A stretch of 64,000 bases of DNA from Cryptomeria japonica (GCF_030272615.1 NC_081415.1:367014167-367078166); one strand, 5' to 3'; numbered from the stretch's first letter, positions 33,815-45,791 are shown. The notes: a model not told the origin generated them from the sequence alone. A program made the numbers and translations.

Positions 33815-35752
33815 CTAAGCTACCGATGGATCATCAAAATCAATCCTCTTCGCCGCACTGCTCGGCTCTGAAGGATCCTGCACAAGAAAAAACAAACCAC
33901 AATTAAGATTAGTTATATTATATAACTCACATTCGAAAAGTTAACATAAAAATGAACTATAATTGAACTATTCTTGTTCACCTCATCTCCACATTTTCTC
34001 TTTGGCTTTGGAGGACTCTTGATGTATGTCTTCGGTAGAGGAGGTATGTTTTCAATATTTTCAAACACAACCTACATATGTTCACAAACATGACATCGAT
34101 ACAAGTTAGCATATAATTGTCACTGATAATAACGAATTATATCTACTAAACACAAAATAAAATAAACACATGTACCCGAGGCATCTCTTCTTCTTCTTCA
34201 GGTATAGTGGGTGTAGTCAACAAGGATGTGAAGCCAAGAATTTTTTGTACATATACAGAACAAGTATGTGAAACTATCAATCTATGTCTAGACATGTATA
34301 ATCATTATAAGTTATTTAAACTATTAATTCAATCATATTTGCATTCAATTGCCTTTCCCTTGTCCCCAGCTGCACTACCAAATCCCGAATTGCATAGCCC
34401 CACACTCGCACTACTTGTGCCCTACAAGAGTAAAATAAGATATACATGCAAGTTACTACATAATCTAATTAATGCCAATATAAATGTTGAGCATGTATGT
34501 ACAATAAAATACAAACGACTAGGTGCAGTAATATATATACCATAAAGCTATCAAGGCCAAATGAAATGACCGTCAAGGTGCCCTCCTAGATTTGTGTCAA
34601 CTCCTCCTCTGTCAACAACTGTTAAATAGACCATGTAAATAAACATTAGTACTTAATATTAACTAGATTATAAATATTCATTTAAAGTATAGAATGAATT
34701 GTGAAAATACAAATCTTACCACTACATCATCAACGTATGATGAAGGTGCTTCTTTGCCTCTAGCATGCAAGGACTCTCCAGGGTATCCTCCAGTCCCTAT
34801 CATAACATCTGGTGCTTCGTGCATTTCATGCACCTCATAATCTGTAGTGTGTGCAGGAGGATCAACAGGCTGTCCAACTGGACCCAAGCATAGGTGCCCA
34901 CACATGACAACACTATGGGGCACACAAATATGTGGAGACTAGGAGGACGTGTCAGCGCCACCAGATGCATTGCTACCATCAAAAGAAGGCTGAGCTACTG
35001 CCCCAGCCTGAGAAACCAAAAGGCTACTCAAAGAGTGAATAACCGATATGGTCTGTGATGTTGCCTCACATATGATATCTGGATGATGCATTGGAGGTGG
35101 GGGATCAATAGTAGAAGGGGGGACATATGGGCCTTGGACTACTCTGACTGCCCCAAGTCTATCTTGGGGCATACCTAAATCCACACCCTAGAAATGTTGG
35201 ATGTCAAAGTATTTCACATGTTTTCCTAAAACAAACTCAACATTACAATTTTTTTATGAAGTAGAAGGGGACATCAAGACTGTTGTTGGGTGGTTTATCG
35301 AAAACCATCCACCAATGATCCCAAAAGTTTTTCACAATATCATCATTTGTGCACCATTTAATTAAAAAAATTGTTTTTTGGGGGTCTACGGGTTGACCAG
35401 TGCAGGGATTCACAAACAATGCAGTGATATTGGCTTTGGATATCTCGAGATCCTTGATCTCCTTATAGGACAAGCCATCCACATATTTTTCCCTCATAGA
35501 ATCTCGCCACAAAAGAGTGGCATTGTGCTCCTTAGTGACGGTTTCTAGACTCTTTATGATGGACGTGAGGGGATCAAACATTGAGTTCAGGCGAGGGATC
35601 CTATGATAGACATCTACAATCCCCCTCAATTAGTTCAAATTTTGTGCAATTAAATCCTGAATTGAGGGGGGGTTTGGCAAAGGAGGGTTTTGTGCATGAG
35701 GGTTTGGTTGTTGTCGTTGTGGTTGATCAATGTTTTCACTAGTATCCCCCAT
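33815..35752 (-). pseudogene. Spliced minus-strand gene of unknown function, convergent with the transposase
   Basis: The ATG at 35752 (MGDTSENIDQPQRQQ) starts a Pro/Gln-rich exon to about 35250 that includes LLWRDSMREKYVDGLSYKEI. Further exons have good splice sites and phase-0 joins: 35187-34720, 34618-34541, 34421 to about 34360, about 34235-34176, 34071-33982 and 33877-33815. The last two contain IPPLPKTYIKSPPKPKRK and AAKRIDFDDPSVA, then TAG. Exon lengths of 468, 78, 90 and 63 bases are all multiples of three. Three in-frame stops (about 35630, 34941 and 34585) and unclear sites at exons 4 and 5 show decay. The basic PKPKRKCGD stretch may be a nuclear signal. The family is not recognised; it is plausibly the second gene of the transposon. 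Confidence 0.55.
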
Positions 35753-35962
35753 TTTTTACCCAATTGAATGTAAACAACTGAATTTAGTTAACAAATTTGA
35801 ATGATTTTGTATTTGATTTAAAAAACCTAGTTTCCATGAAAAAAACATATTTTGAATGAAAAAACAAATAAACATTAAAAAAATACAAAAAATTGAATGA
35901 AAATGATGAAAAACAATAAAAATCCTACCTTTTATTAGATTTTTTTGCAAATTTGGGTCACA

Positions 35963-35980
35963 AAATCGGATATCAGATTT
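35963..35980. repeat. Palindrome copy 3 (one mismatch)
   Basis: AAATCGGATATCAGATTT, one base from the perfect 18-mer. It lies upstream of the minus-strand gene and 90 bases from copy 4. Confidence 0.8.
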
Positions 35981-36052
35981 TCTTGAATTCACATAGCCCA
36001 TGGGTAAAAAATAGCCCACGGCCTGTCACAATCCTCTTTTATTGTCTCAGAG

Positions 36053-36070
36053 AAATCAGATATCCGATTT
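36053..36070. repeat. Palindrome copy 4 (one mismatch)
   Basis: AAATCAGATATCCGATTT, followed by TTTATAGTTAAATTATTTTAA and then the AT repeat. A similar arrangement in inverted orientation lies at 55880-55968. Confidence 0.85.
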
Positions 36071-36295
36071 TTATAGTTAAATTATTTTAAAATAACAATA
36101 TATTATATAATATATTATTATATTATATAATATAATATAACAATATATTATATATTATATAATATTTAATATAATATATAATAATATAATAATATATAAT
36201 AATATAATAATATGTATTATATAATATGAATATTATATTATATTATATATTATATAATATAATATAAAATAAATATATATTATATATATTTTTTG
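36071..36295. repeat. (AT)-rich low-complexity tract
   Basis: Over 200 bases of TATATTATATAATATAAT-type sequence with almost no G or C. It adjoins the 3' end of the LINE. A shorter AT tract at 55858-55950 adjoins the LINE 5' end. Confidence 0.95.
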
Positions 36296-36479
36296 CATTA
36301 GAAATCGAGAGTCCAAAAAAGGAGTCGGGGAGTTTATACAAAAAGAGAGAGCGAGAGGCAGAGCCTCAACTGCCAAACTGTGAAACCAGAGAGACTAGGC
36401 AAGTAGCATATACTGTTATCTCCTAATCACAACAAAATGTGGGGGCGATGAAGAGTATATAGGTTATTATCAAGGGGCA
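36296..36479 (-). other. LINE 3' UTR
   Basis: Follows the ORF2 stop. No clear poly(A) tail; the minus strand passes through GATTTCTAATGCAAAAAA into the AT tract. The plus strand holds GAGAGAGCGAGAGGC near 36345. Confidence 0.55.
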
Positions 36480-39072
36480 CTATTGCAGAACTTCATCCTG
36501 ATCCTCCAGCCATGTGGTCCATCCTTGTGCTCCTTCCATCCAGACCACCTTCTTTCTTGCTAGGTACTGGGAGCACATCTCTATCTTGTTGAAGGGAGGA
36601 GGCCTGCTATCCTGTAGATCCTTTATCAACTTCTTTACTGCTTTATCAAAGGAGGTTTGATTCTCTGCAAGCTTGGCCCATTCATAACCATCTTGCATCT
36701 CATAGACAAATATGGTTGCTCTGCCATCTTTGAGGAATCACATGAGTTTGTTCCTCTCAATGTTCATCAGAAAGCAAACCTGCACAACAATTTTGTAATG
36801 TGTGAGTTTTAAAAAAAAACCAGTAAGTTCCCTTGTATTACCTTGAAACTTCTCCTCATTCCCAAGTTTCCAAATAAACCAAAGAATGTAAGAAGATAGA
36901 ATTTGCCAGACTAGGTTAGTATCCTTCCTCAGTCCATGAATAAAACTAGTAATTATATCAAGAGTGCAAACATGTTCTGTGATAGAAATTCCAAACATTA
37001 ACCAAATTTCTCTAGCAAAAGGGCAATCAAAGAAGATGTGGCGCGCAGTCTCAGGGTTTCTGCAAACAGAGCACAAATCATATGTAGCCGATTTATTCCT
37101 AATAGGTAGCTTGTCCAATATAAGTTGCCACCTGAAGCATTTGACCTTAGGGGGGATGGGGGATCGTCATAGCTTCTCAGAGGTTTTCTGCCATGTGTGA
37201 GGGGTATAGTTAACGTACCAGAGAGTGTTAATATGTTCGATCACCGTGGTATCATTATTGAGCAGGCTATAGATAGATTTGGCTTTGATCTTGGGGAGGG
37301 TGGAGCCATCCTTCCATAGGAATGTAAGGTACCTATAAGCATCTACATGTGTACTCCTAGGGAGATTAAAGGGAGTGCAAGCATTTTTAATCATGTTGTA
37401 AGTCCTCTTATGTGACATGGGGAGATCATACTTATTGCTAAGACTCTCCCAGTTGATAAGATTATCATGTTCTAGGATATCCATAATATACTTAATTCCT
37501 TTACTGTGCCAGTACTTAGCAAAGCAACCTTGGGTTAAGGTAAAGGGTTTAGAATTATGATGTAGGTTCCACCATATTGACCTTTCACCGTGGAGGGTAT
37601 TGTCACAATTAATGCTAGAGTTGTTGATAAGTCTACGCACATGCTCCCAGGCCTTCCAGATGGATTTAAACACCCAGGTGCCTTGGACAGACACAGGGAG
37701 ACTGCCTGCAATCAAGTCACTGAGCGGGAGGGCTTTCCAAGATTTGGCATTTTTGGGAACACCATTTTGTATGTTGTTTCTAATGAGAATTTTCAAAGGT
37801 TCTTGTCCTTCCAGTGCGTGGAATATCCATTTGGCCGTAAGGGAAATTCCTTGCAGCCTAAGATCCTTGAGGCCCAGCCCACCAAGTTTTTTGTCTAAGT
37901 GGCACCAGGTCCACTTGACCACGTGAGATTTCCTTCTACCCTTGCCATCAAACCATAGGAATTGTCTGATAGCCTTTTGGATTTCAAAAACTTGGTAGTT
38001 GCTGAACATCCACACCGAGGAATAGTATATGCTGTAGGAAGAGAGAATTTTCTAGCAGACTTGAATCCTGCCAACAAGGGAGAGGACCCTATTGTCCCAC
38101 TTGTTTAGTTTTCTATCTATTTTTCCTTTGACCCAACTCCACATGTCTCTAAGAGAGGGAGATACAGAAAAGGGGATACCAAGGTATCTGACTAGCTTAT
38201 TGGGTCCTCCCAATGCATATCCAAACTGCTGAAGCTAGTCTGGAGGGTTATCTTTCCACCCAAGTAGAATGGATTTGGAGCTGGAGATCCAGGCTCCAGA
38301 TGCTCTACCAAAGGTGTCAAGTTTTTGATTAAGGGAATTAATATTGTGCCTAGAGAGCTTTAGGAACAGTGAGGTATCATCGACAAACTGAATGTTGAGC
38401 AGTTTAGAGTCGTCTGGTATCTTAATGCCTTGGAATCTAGGGGATAGGGTGTCATCTCTAAGGAGATAGTAAAGGGCATCCGATGCAATGACAAACAGAG
38501 CAGGGGCAAGGGGGCAGCCCTACCTAATTGATCTAGAAAGAGGAATAGGCTGGGAAAGAGTCCCATTGACTTCGATCAGAGCGGACGCGTCATTGAGGAG
38601 GATCTGAACATAATCATAGAACTCGCTAGGGAAGCCAAAGGTGTTGAGCATCATGAGGATGAAATCCCACTCCACCCTGTCATAGGCTTTCTCAAAGTCG
38701 ACAAGGAACATGGCAACGTCTTGGTTTGAGGTTCTAGCCCATTCATTGGATTCCTAGCTAGTTACAAGATTCTCCAAGATATATCTGCCTTTAATGAATC
38801 CTGTTTGGGTAGAGCAGATGAACTTGGGAAGGATCTTCTCAAGGTGAGAGGCTAAGGCTTTGGCTAAGATTTTGTAGGAGACGTTGAGGAGGGTGATTGG
38901 CCTCCAGTTTTTTATTAGGGCTTTGTCCCCATCTTTTGGGATAAACTTAATAATACCCCTATTGATGAACTCCCCCAGGGTGCTAGTGTCAAGTGCTTCA
39001 TTGTAAATACCATAAAGGTCATTAGTGATCCAGTCAATGTTGGTTTTGTAGAATTCAGCAAGAAGTCCATCG
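36480..39072 (-). pseudogene. LINE ORF2, reverse transcriptase to C-terminus
   Basis: Carries the L1-type RT core and C-terminal domain. On the minus strand from 39066: LLAEFYKTNIDW, then IPKDGDKALIKNWRPITLLN, FLVDFEKAYDRVEWDFIL (first catalytic D) and GCPLAPALF. The catalytic box is FVDDTSLF (near 38370), a variant of FADD. The 282-codon frame 38015-37167 covers the connection. A zinc-binding segment typical of plant L1 follows at 37118-36900 (LCSVCRNPETARHIFFDCPF). Stops interrupt near 38755, 38525, 38235, 38055, 37167 and 36738. Not functional. Confidence 0.85.
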
Positions 39073-40124
39073 TGTTAGGTCCCAGAGACAACTGAGAAGG
39101 GGGGGGGGGGTGAATCAGTTGTCAAATAAATTCAAACCAAAAACAACTTAACCAACTTAATGCTTAATACCGGTAAACCAATTAAGTATGCCGATAGACA
39201 GTTTTAATAGATAATTGCTATACCGGTAAAGATTAATGCATGAAACATAAACACAAAGTCATCCACAACACATGACACCAATATTTGTACGTGAAAACCC
39301 TGTAAGGGGAAAAACCACGGTGGGAAACCTTACCCACAATCAGATGATACTACTGCAGATAGTAAGTGTACATAAATGGGGTCTGCACATGCAGAAAGGC
39401 CAATAGCCTAGAGCTCACTGCTCAATCACAAAATGGGAGTCACACTGACTACAGTTGGATGGTTAAATCCAATAAGAATGTACTGCACAAAATAGAATCT
39501 TCATATGCTGGATTCAGTACCGGTGTAATGTTGATATGCTTTCACAAAAACCTAGCTTCACCTTCAAATGATGTCTTTGTGTATAGCTCTGCTTAATCTC
39601 GCATATAACTTCGCACAATTCTTTTTCGCATTCCACACTTGATCTTACAAATAAGATCTTACATTTATACCATAACCTAAGACCAATTTTAGTAGGTTGG
39701 CTCTACAAGATATTACAATAAAACATTTTAAAAACAATATAATATCTGATGCAATAACCGATTGAACATGTCAGCTTAATGCATTTACAACAATAATTAA
39801 TCATTTCCATAGCATGTCATGCTGATTTGGAAAAGATAAACCTGCCGGTGTAACCCTGGGTAACCTTGGACCTATTTGCCGGTAAAAGCAAATATGCAAA
39901 TATGAATATACCAATGATCAAAACTCCAGGACAAGATGTCCAAACGATGTCTTCGACATCACCAAGTGTCTTCCACATCATTCCAAGTGCCGATGATTAT
40001 TAAATCCCATCGGTGAACTATATACCAGTAACTGTGCAGTAGTTACTTGCTTGTCGGATCTCCAAAGTGCTAGTGTTTTAGTAGGTGTTGACATCAATGA
40101 CAAAACCATACCAAAATACCAACA
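39073..40124 (-). repeat. Copia A 3' LTR
   Basis: Left LTR. The minus strand ends GGGACCTAACA after a C-run (plus-strand G11 at 39100-39110). TATA-like GGTATAAATG lies on the minus strand at about 39662-39671. Repeated CCGGTA/TACCGG motifs at 39168, 39222, 39521 and 39880 resemble the palindromic motifs reported for Sirevirus LTRs. Confidence 0.92.
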
Positions 40125-40450
40125 ATCTCCCCCTTTGGCATTGATGGCAACACATGATGGAAAAACCATCAAAGTGCCAAAACAGAAATGCCAAAAACCA
40201 ACAATCTCTAAAAAGATCATAACCAAAATATAGAGAGTGATAGTCTCTCCCAAACAACAATCTCTCCCCCTGGGAGCAACATGTGTTATCCAAAGTTTCC
40301 ATACCAATCTATCCAAAGGATAATTTGTTTTTCCATAGGTATCTCTCCCCCTTTGACATCAAATGCCAAAGTTATAATAAAACTAAGTTCATATACAAAA
40401 TACCAATCAATTTAGTATACCAACTACTCCCTCTGAGAAGTAGCTTCCTC
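40125..40450 (-). promoter_or_regulatory. Multiple polypurine tracts of copia A
   Basis: On the plus strand, CTCCCCCTTT-type tracts lie at 40125-40138 (abutting the LTR), 40261-40275 and 40341-40355, with a weaker ACTCCCTCTGAG near 40425. On the minus strand these read as AAAGGGGGAGA. The spacing resembles that in copia B and in the element at 9029-16760. Confidence 0.75.
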
Positions 40451-40505
40451 ATCAAAGACCAGAGTAAAAGATTTGTCTGTTAATTCTGCCGGTTGATGAC
40501 AATCA

Positions 40506-43172
40506 TCAACTATCTAAGTCTCTACCGGTGGTGGTATGACTCTCTCTGAGGTATTCAAAAGCCTCCTTAGGCAAAGGTTTTGTGAAAATATCTGCAAGCT
40601 GTTCTTTAGTATTCACATAAAGCAGTTTTATCTCCTTTTCTTCAACTTTTTCCCTTAGAAAATTTAGTTTGATAGAAACATGTTTTGTTTTAGAATGTAG
40701 TACTGGATTCTTAGATATATCAATTGCTGCAGTGTTATCACAATATATGGTAATAGGTTCCTTGCATTTTACCTTTATGTCTTTCAACATTTGCTTAAGC
40801 CATAGTACCTGTGTACAGTTAGTTGCTGCTGCAACATATTCTGATTCTGCTGTTGATAAAGATGTACAACTCTGTTTCTTACTCAACCAAGAAACTAGTT
40901 TGTTTCCAAGAAAGAATGCTCCGCCGGTGGTTCTTTTTCTATCATCCACATCTCCTACCCAATTTGCATCTGTGTATGCATATAGATCAAAATTTTCATC
41001 TCTAGGATACCATAATCCAAGATTTATAGTGCCTTGTAAGTACCGGAAAATCCTTTTTACTGCTGATTCATGATTTTCTCTAGGATTACTTTGAAATCTA
41101 GAAACAATACATACTGTATTCATAATATCAGGTCTGGTTTGTGTCAAATACAGTAAACCTCCTATCATAGATTTGTATCTAGTTGGATTAACAGATGTAG
41201 ATTCATCCCTTTGAGATAATTTGTCATTTGTAGTCATAGGTGTGCTTATCGGTTTAGAGTTCTCCATCCCAAATTTATTTAGTAACTCTTTTAAGTATTT
41301 GGATTGACTCAAGAATATACCTTTGCCAGTCTGTGAAATCTGCAATCCTAAAAAGAATTTTATTTCTCCAATCATAGACATTTCAAATTCTTGCTGCATT
41401 TTAGTAGAAAATTCCTTACATAGACCATCTTCTCCTCCAAAGATTATATCATCAACGAATACTTCTATAATCGAGATGTCATCATTAGTTATTTTGTAAT
41501 ATAAATTGTTGTCTGCATTTCCTTTAGTAAAACCAATCTTTAAAAGATACTTATCCAATCTTGCATACCAAGCTCTTGGAGCTTGTTTTAATCCATACAG
41601 AGCTTTCCTTAACCTACAAACCATATTATTGTCATCTGTCAAAGAAAATCCATCAGGTTGTTCAATATAGACTTCCTCTTCAAGATCTCCATTCAAAAAT
41701 GCACATTTAATATCCATTTGATAAACTTTGTACTTCTTGTGTGCTGTAAAAGCGAGGAATAATTTGTCTGCCTCAATTCTAGCTATCGGTGCAAAGGTTT
41801 CATTGTAATCAACTCCTTCTTTCTGAGAATATCCCTTACATACTAGTCTCATTTTATTTCTGACAACCTTACCATCTTCATTAAGTTTGTTTCTAAATAC
41901 CCATTTGGTTCCAATTACATTTTTATCTTTAGGCCAGGGAACTAATGTCCAAGTGTTATTTTTCTCAATTTGTTCTAATTCTTCTTCCATAGCTTTAATC
42001 CAAAATTTATCTTCACATGCCTCATTAACAGATGATGGTTCTATTTGACAAATAAGACATACCTCTTCATTTGCCAATCTTCCTCTTGTCATAACTCCTT
42101 TAAATTTATTTCTAATTATCTGATCTTCAGAATGATTCAATCTTACATACCGAGGTGTCTTTGTTTGATGTTGTTCTTCAATTACTGTGGAATCCTTAGA
42201 TGGTACCTGGGTAACTAGATCTTCATTTTGTACCGATGGATTTGGTGTAGGTTCATTTGTCACAATTTCTATTGTCGGTTCAGAGTCTATATACCTTGAA
42301 GTTCCTCTTAATTGTTCATCAATCTTTACATTTGTACTCTCAACAAGTTTCTGCAATCTCTTGTTAAAACATCTATATGCCTTGCTCTTAGATGAATAAC
42401 CAAGAAATATTCCTTCATCACTTCTAGGATCAAATTTGCCAATATACTCATATCTTCTGATATAACATTTACTTCCAAAAATTCTGAAATACTTATGAGT
42501 AGGAGTGTTACCAAACCATAGTTCATGAGGGGTCTTACTGGTTTCACCTTTGATGTGAACTTTGTTGAATGTATAGACCGTTGTGCTGACTGCTTCTCTC
42601 CAATACACATGTGGTAAATTTGCTTCTGATAACATACTTCTTGCTACATCCAAGATAGTTCTATTTTTCCTTTCAACAACTCCATTCTCCTGTGGTGTCC
42701 GAGGTGCTGATAGCTGTCTTGTGATTCCATTCACTTCACAGAGTGTATTAAAGTCCTTAGATGTGAATTCTCCTCTTTGATCTGATCTTAAACATTTGAT
42801 TTTCTTACTGGTTTCATTTTCAACCATTTCTTTGAACAGTTTAAACTTTCCAAGTGCTTCTGATTTTTCTCTAAGAAAAGTAACCCAACACATTCTAGAA
42901 TAGTCATCAATGATTAGCATGAAATACCTATCACCTTGTAAGCTTTTAGTTCTAGCTAGACCACATAAATCAGTGTGAATCAAATCAAGAGAATTATTAG
43001 ATTTTTCTGGAATACTTTTGAAACTAGCTCTAACTTGTTTTCCAAATTGACATTCCTTACATATTGTATTATGAGGTTTGACAATTTTAGGTAGATTTCT
43101 AACTGCCTTAGAAGTACTGATCTTTACCATGCAATCAAAGTTTACATGACAGAGTCTCTTATGCCAAACCAA
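40506..43172 (-). CDS. Copia A integrase-reverse transcriptase-RNase H (888 codons open)
   Basis: Uninterrupted 888-codon frame. The integrase zinc domain (WHKRLCHVN near residues 2-10, CKECQFG near 38-44) is followed by the integrase core: DLIHTDLCG (first D), [10 protein letters not shown] (second D; the usual Gly after Gln is Arg) and [13 protein letters not shown] (E). RT begins near residue 430 with [12 protein letters not shown], then [20 protein letters not shown] and [15 protein letters not shown], with catalytic box FVDDIIFGG. RNase H begins at [10 protein letters not shown] with [11 protein letters not shown]. The end is [18 protein letters not shown] followed by a short altered tail. 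The true polyprotein start is upstream: a one-base deletion near 43155 separates it from protease. Enzymatically it may be intact. Confidence 0.9.
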   Translation of the reverse strand: MVWHKRLCHVNFDCMVKISTSKAVRNLPKIVKPHNTICKECQFGKQVRASFKSIPEKSNNSLDLIHTDLCGLARTKSLQGDRYFMLIIDDYSRMCWVTFLREKSEALGKFKLFKEMVENETSKKIKCLRSDQRGEFTSKDFNTLCEVNGITRQLSAPRTPQENGVVERKNRTILDVARSMLSEANLPHVYWREAVSTTVYTFNKVHIKGETSKTPHELWFGNTPTHKYFRIFGSKCYIRRYEYIGKFDPRSDEGIFLGYSSKSKAYRCFNKRLQKLVESTNVKIDEQLRGTSRYIDSEPTIEIVTNEPTPNPSVQNEDLVTQVPSKDSTVIEEQHQTKTPRYVRLNHSEDQIIRNKFKGVMTRGRLANEEVCLICQIEPSSVNEACEDKFWIKAMEEELEQIEKNNTWTLVPWPKDKNVIGTKWVFRNKLNEDGKVVRNKMRLVCKGYSQKEGVDYNETFAPIARIEADKLFLAFTAHKKYKVYQMDIKCAFLNGDLEEEVYIEQPDGFSLTDDNNMVCRLRKALYGLKQAPRAWYARLDKYLLKIGFTKGNADNNLYYKITNDDISIIEVFVDDIIFGGEDGLCKEFSTKMQQEFEMSMIGEIKFFLGLQISQTGKGIFLSQSKYLKELLNKFGMENSKPISTPMTTNDKLSQRDESTSVNPTRYKSMIGGLLYLTQTRPDIMNTVCIVSRFQSNPRENHESAVKRIFRYLQGTINLGLWYPRDENFDLYAYTDANWVGDVDDRKRTTGGAFFLGNKLVSWLSKKQSCTSLSTAESEYVAAATNCTQVLWLKQMLKDIKVKCKEPITIYCDNTAAIDISKNPVLHSKTKHVSIKLNFLREKVEEKEIKLLYVNTKEQLADIFTKPLPKEAFEYLRESHTTTGRDLDS

Positions 43173-43675
43173 CTTTCATCTATATGTGCAATCAAGCATG
43201 TCTTTTCACTATTATTCAAATGAAAGATATTACCTCTAGTTTGATTACCGGTTGTAATTTCCAAACCAGTTCTATTCATGATTTTGCATTTTCCATTTTT
43301 AAATTGTAATTGAAATCCTTTCTCAACTAATTGACCAACACTTAAAAGATTATGCTTTAATCCTTCAACATAGTAGACATTGTCAGTGTTATGCTTACCA
43401 TCAAGAGATATTGTACCCTTACCTTTGATTGAGTAGGCTTTGTCATCTTCAAATCTTACTAAACCTCCATTGTATTCTTGAAAATTCAAGAATTTACCTT
43501 TGTCTCCTGTCATATGATGTGAGCATCCCGAGTCAATGATCCATTCATCCTTTACTTCAACTTTAGTTGCTAGGGCTTGTTCTACCAGTTGAACAGTAGG
43601 TGCCGGTTGATCTTCTGTTATAGCAACAAAAACCCATCCATTGTCTGCTGGATGCTCATCAGAATCATCAGTCAC
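43142..43675 (-). pseudogene. Copia A protease and Gag-Pol junction
   Basis: A 177-codon frame with the aspartic protease motif WIIDSGCSHHMTGDKGKF (active D-S-G present) and the pre-integrase segment NLLSVGQLVEKGF. It ends in IRDSVM after a one-base loss relative to copia B (GGCTATGG there, GGTTTGG here on the minus strand), which throws the following integrase out of frame. Confidence 0.85.
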
Positions 43676-43815
43676 ACCTTCATCAACAATGTAACAAGAT
43701 TTGTTTTTGTTTTTCTTAAATCTGTATCTCTAATATTCAGGATTAGGCTTGTATGTCCTTCTAGCTTCTTCTCTTAGTCTAGCAAATAGTGCTTCAAGTT
43801 CTTCAAATTGGACCT

Positions 43816-44670
43816 TTAGGGTGCTTGTATCTTATTGCAGTTAAAAGATTTAAAGGGTGTTTTACCTTCATACTTACTTCCAATTGGACGTTTAGGCATT
43901 TTCCTTGCAAATAGTGCTTCAAGTTCTTCAAGATCTTCATTTTCTTTCCTTCTTTCTTCAAGTTCTCTTGCATAAAAGGCTTTCCAATCAGATTTGTCAA
44001 ATGATGGAGCAGATGATGTTGATGCTTTAAAGGCTAAATCTGTCTTTATAGTAGCAATAGGACCAAACTCTTCAATTTCAAAAGCTGAAAGTTTCCCAAT
44101 CAATGTATCCCTAGTTACTGATGTATTAGGCATTGTTCTTAACTCATTTATAGCAGCAACCTTCATTTTATATGCCGGTGGCAATCCTCTTAATATTTTT
44201 GAAACAGTTTCATCCTCACTTAAGGTTCCTCCACAACATTTAATACCCAAAACAATTTCATTTACTCTTTCCATAAAAGTAGAAATCCTTTCATCTTCTT
44301 CCATTTTCAGATGTTCATACCTGACCTGGAAGCTTTCAAGTTTTGCAATTTTGACTGTAGAATCTCCTTCATTTAGTGTTTCCAAATGATCCCAAATAGC
44401 TTTAGCAGTAGACCTATCTGATAATCCCGTGATTTGTTGATCTGATAATGCGCTCAAAAGTGCTTCTCTTGCTTTACAATAATTTTCCTCATTTTTAGCC
44501 AAGGTAGTTGGACTGGGCTGACCAGGTATACCAGCAGTGTAACCTTTCTTTGTAACTTCCCAGACATCTTTACCAATGCAATTTAGATGTGTCTCCATTC
44601 TGATCTTCCATATGCCATAGTTGGTTCCATCAAGTTTAGGACTGTCATCCCTGAAATAATTAGTAGACAT
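43816..44670 (-). pseudogene. Copia A Gag, zinc knuckle lost
   Basis: A 284-codon frame starting MSTNYFRDDSPKLDGTNYG, the usual opening of copia Gag (DUF4219-like), followed by the UBN2-like capsid part with LSALSDQQITGLSD and MEEDERISTFMERVNEI. The C-terminus reads FNCNKIQAP where copia B has CFNCNKIGHMASRC: the knuckle was replaced by a copy of nearby gag sequence (43784-43818). Nucleic-acid binding by Gag should be impaired. Confidence 0.88.
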
Positions 44671-44711
44671 TGGATCTCCTCAAGTTGTTAAACTTCTGCA
44701 AAAGAGGACTA

Positions 44712-44726
44712 AGCTCTGATACCAAT
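44712..44726 (-). promoter_or_regulatory. Copia A primer binding site, tRNA-iMet type
   Basis: Plus AGCTCTGATACCAAT next to the right LTR, i.e. minus TTGGTATCAGAGCT. Fixes the minus orientation. Confidence 0.9.
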
Positions 44727-45791
44727 TGTTAGTTCCTAGAGACAACTGAGAGAGGGGGGGGGGGTGAATTAGTTGTCAAATAAATTCAAACCAAAAACAA
44801 CTTAACCAACTTAATGCTTAATACTGGTAAACCAGTTAAGTATGCCGGTAGACAGTTTTAATAGTTAATTGCTATATCGGTAAAGATTAATACATGAAAC
44901 ATAAACACAAAGTCATCTACAACACATGACACCAATATTTGTACGTGGAAACCTTGTAAGGGGAAAAACCATGATGGGAAACCTTACCCACAATCAGATG
45001 ATACTACTACAGATAGTAAGTGTACATAAATGGGGTCTACACATGCAGAAAGGCCAATAGCCTAGAGCTCACTGCTCAATCACAAAATGGGAGTCACATT
45101 GACTACAGTTGGATGGTTAAATCCAATAAAAATGTACTGCACAAAATAACATATTCATATGCGGGATTCATTATCAGTGTAATGCTGATATGCTTTCACA
45201 AAAACCTAGCTTCACCTTCAAATGATGTCTTCGTGTATAGCTCTGCTTAATCTTGCATATACCTTCACACAATTCTTTTTCGCATTCCACACTTGATCTT
45301 ACAAATAAGATCTTACATTTATACCATAACCTAAGACCAATTTTAGTAGGTCGGCTCTACAAGCTATTACAATAAAACATTTTACAAACAATATAATATC
45401 TGATGCAATAACCGATTGAACATGTCAGCTTAATACATTTACAACAATAATTAATCATTTCCATAGCGTGCCATGTTGATCTGGAAAAGATAAACTTGCC
45501 GGTGTAACCCTAGGTAACCTTGGACCTATTTGCCGGTAAAAGAAAATATGCAAATATGAATATACCAATGATCAAAACTCCAGGACAAGATGTCCAAACG
45601 ATGTCTTCGACATCACCAAGTGTCTTCTACATCATTCTGAGTGCCGGTGATCATTAAATCCTGTCGGTGAACTATATACCAGTAACTGTGCAGTAGTTAC
45701 TTGCTTGCCAGTGAATACTGCTGGATCTCCAAAGTGCTAGAGTTTTAGTAGGTGTTGACATCAATGACAAAACCATACCAAAATACCAACA
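44727..45791 (-). repeat. Copia A 5' LTR
   Basis: Right LTR, 1065 bp. A minus-strand GGTATAAATG TATA-like box lies near 45312-45321. It contains a short segment (near 45710-45722) absent from the left LTR. Confidence 0.92.

Larger units (their letters stand above)
25579..36070 (+). mobile_element. Candidate two-gene DNA transposon (boundaries inferred)
   Basis: Bracketed by AAATCGGATATCCGATTT at 25579 and AAATCAGATATCCGATTT at 36053-36070. Inside are a plus-strand transposase-like pseudogene at the left and a convergent, spliced minus-strand gene at the right, a common layout of autonomous DNA transposons with two genes. The left end and the reverse complement of the right end agree over about 20 bases (AAATCGGATATCYGATTTCT) and then diverge. 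No target duplication is visible, and the motif is itself a palindrome, so the ends are a hypothesis. A satellite and a B3-gene fragment lie within. Confidence 0.35.
39073..45791 (-). mobile_element. Copia element A (Sirevirus-like Ty1/copia), inserted in the LINE
   Basis: 6719 bp, minus strand. LTRs are 39073-40124 (1052 bp) and 44727-45791 (1065 bp), running TGTTGG to CCTAACA on the minus strand. Flanks are CATCG (39068-39072) and CATCA (45792-45796), a target duplication with one later change. The PBS is of tRNA-iMet type and several polypurine tracts precede the 3' LTR. Gag, protease, integrase, RT and RNase H follow in copia order. Two frameshifts in gag/protease prevent a full polyprotein, but an 888-codon block remains open. 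The LTRs are alike at roughly 95% by eye, apart from a 13-bp difference near 40052. Confidence 0.93.

Noticed and set aside
42187-42399. Plus-strand frames within copia A and B (also 43994-44389 and 51789-52184)
   Set aside because: Opposite-strand shadows of gag and pol; they recur in both copies because the elements are homologous.
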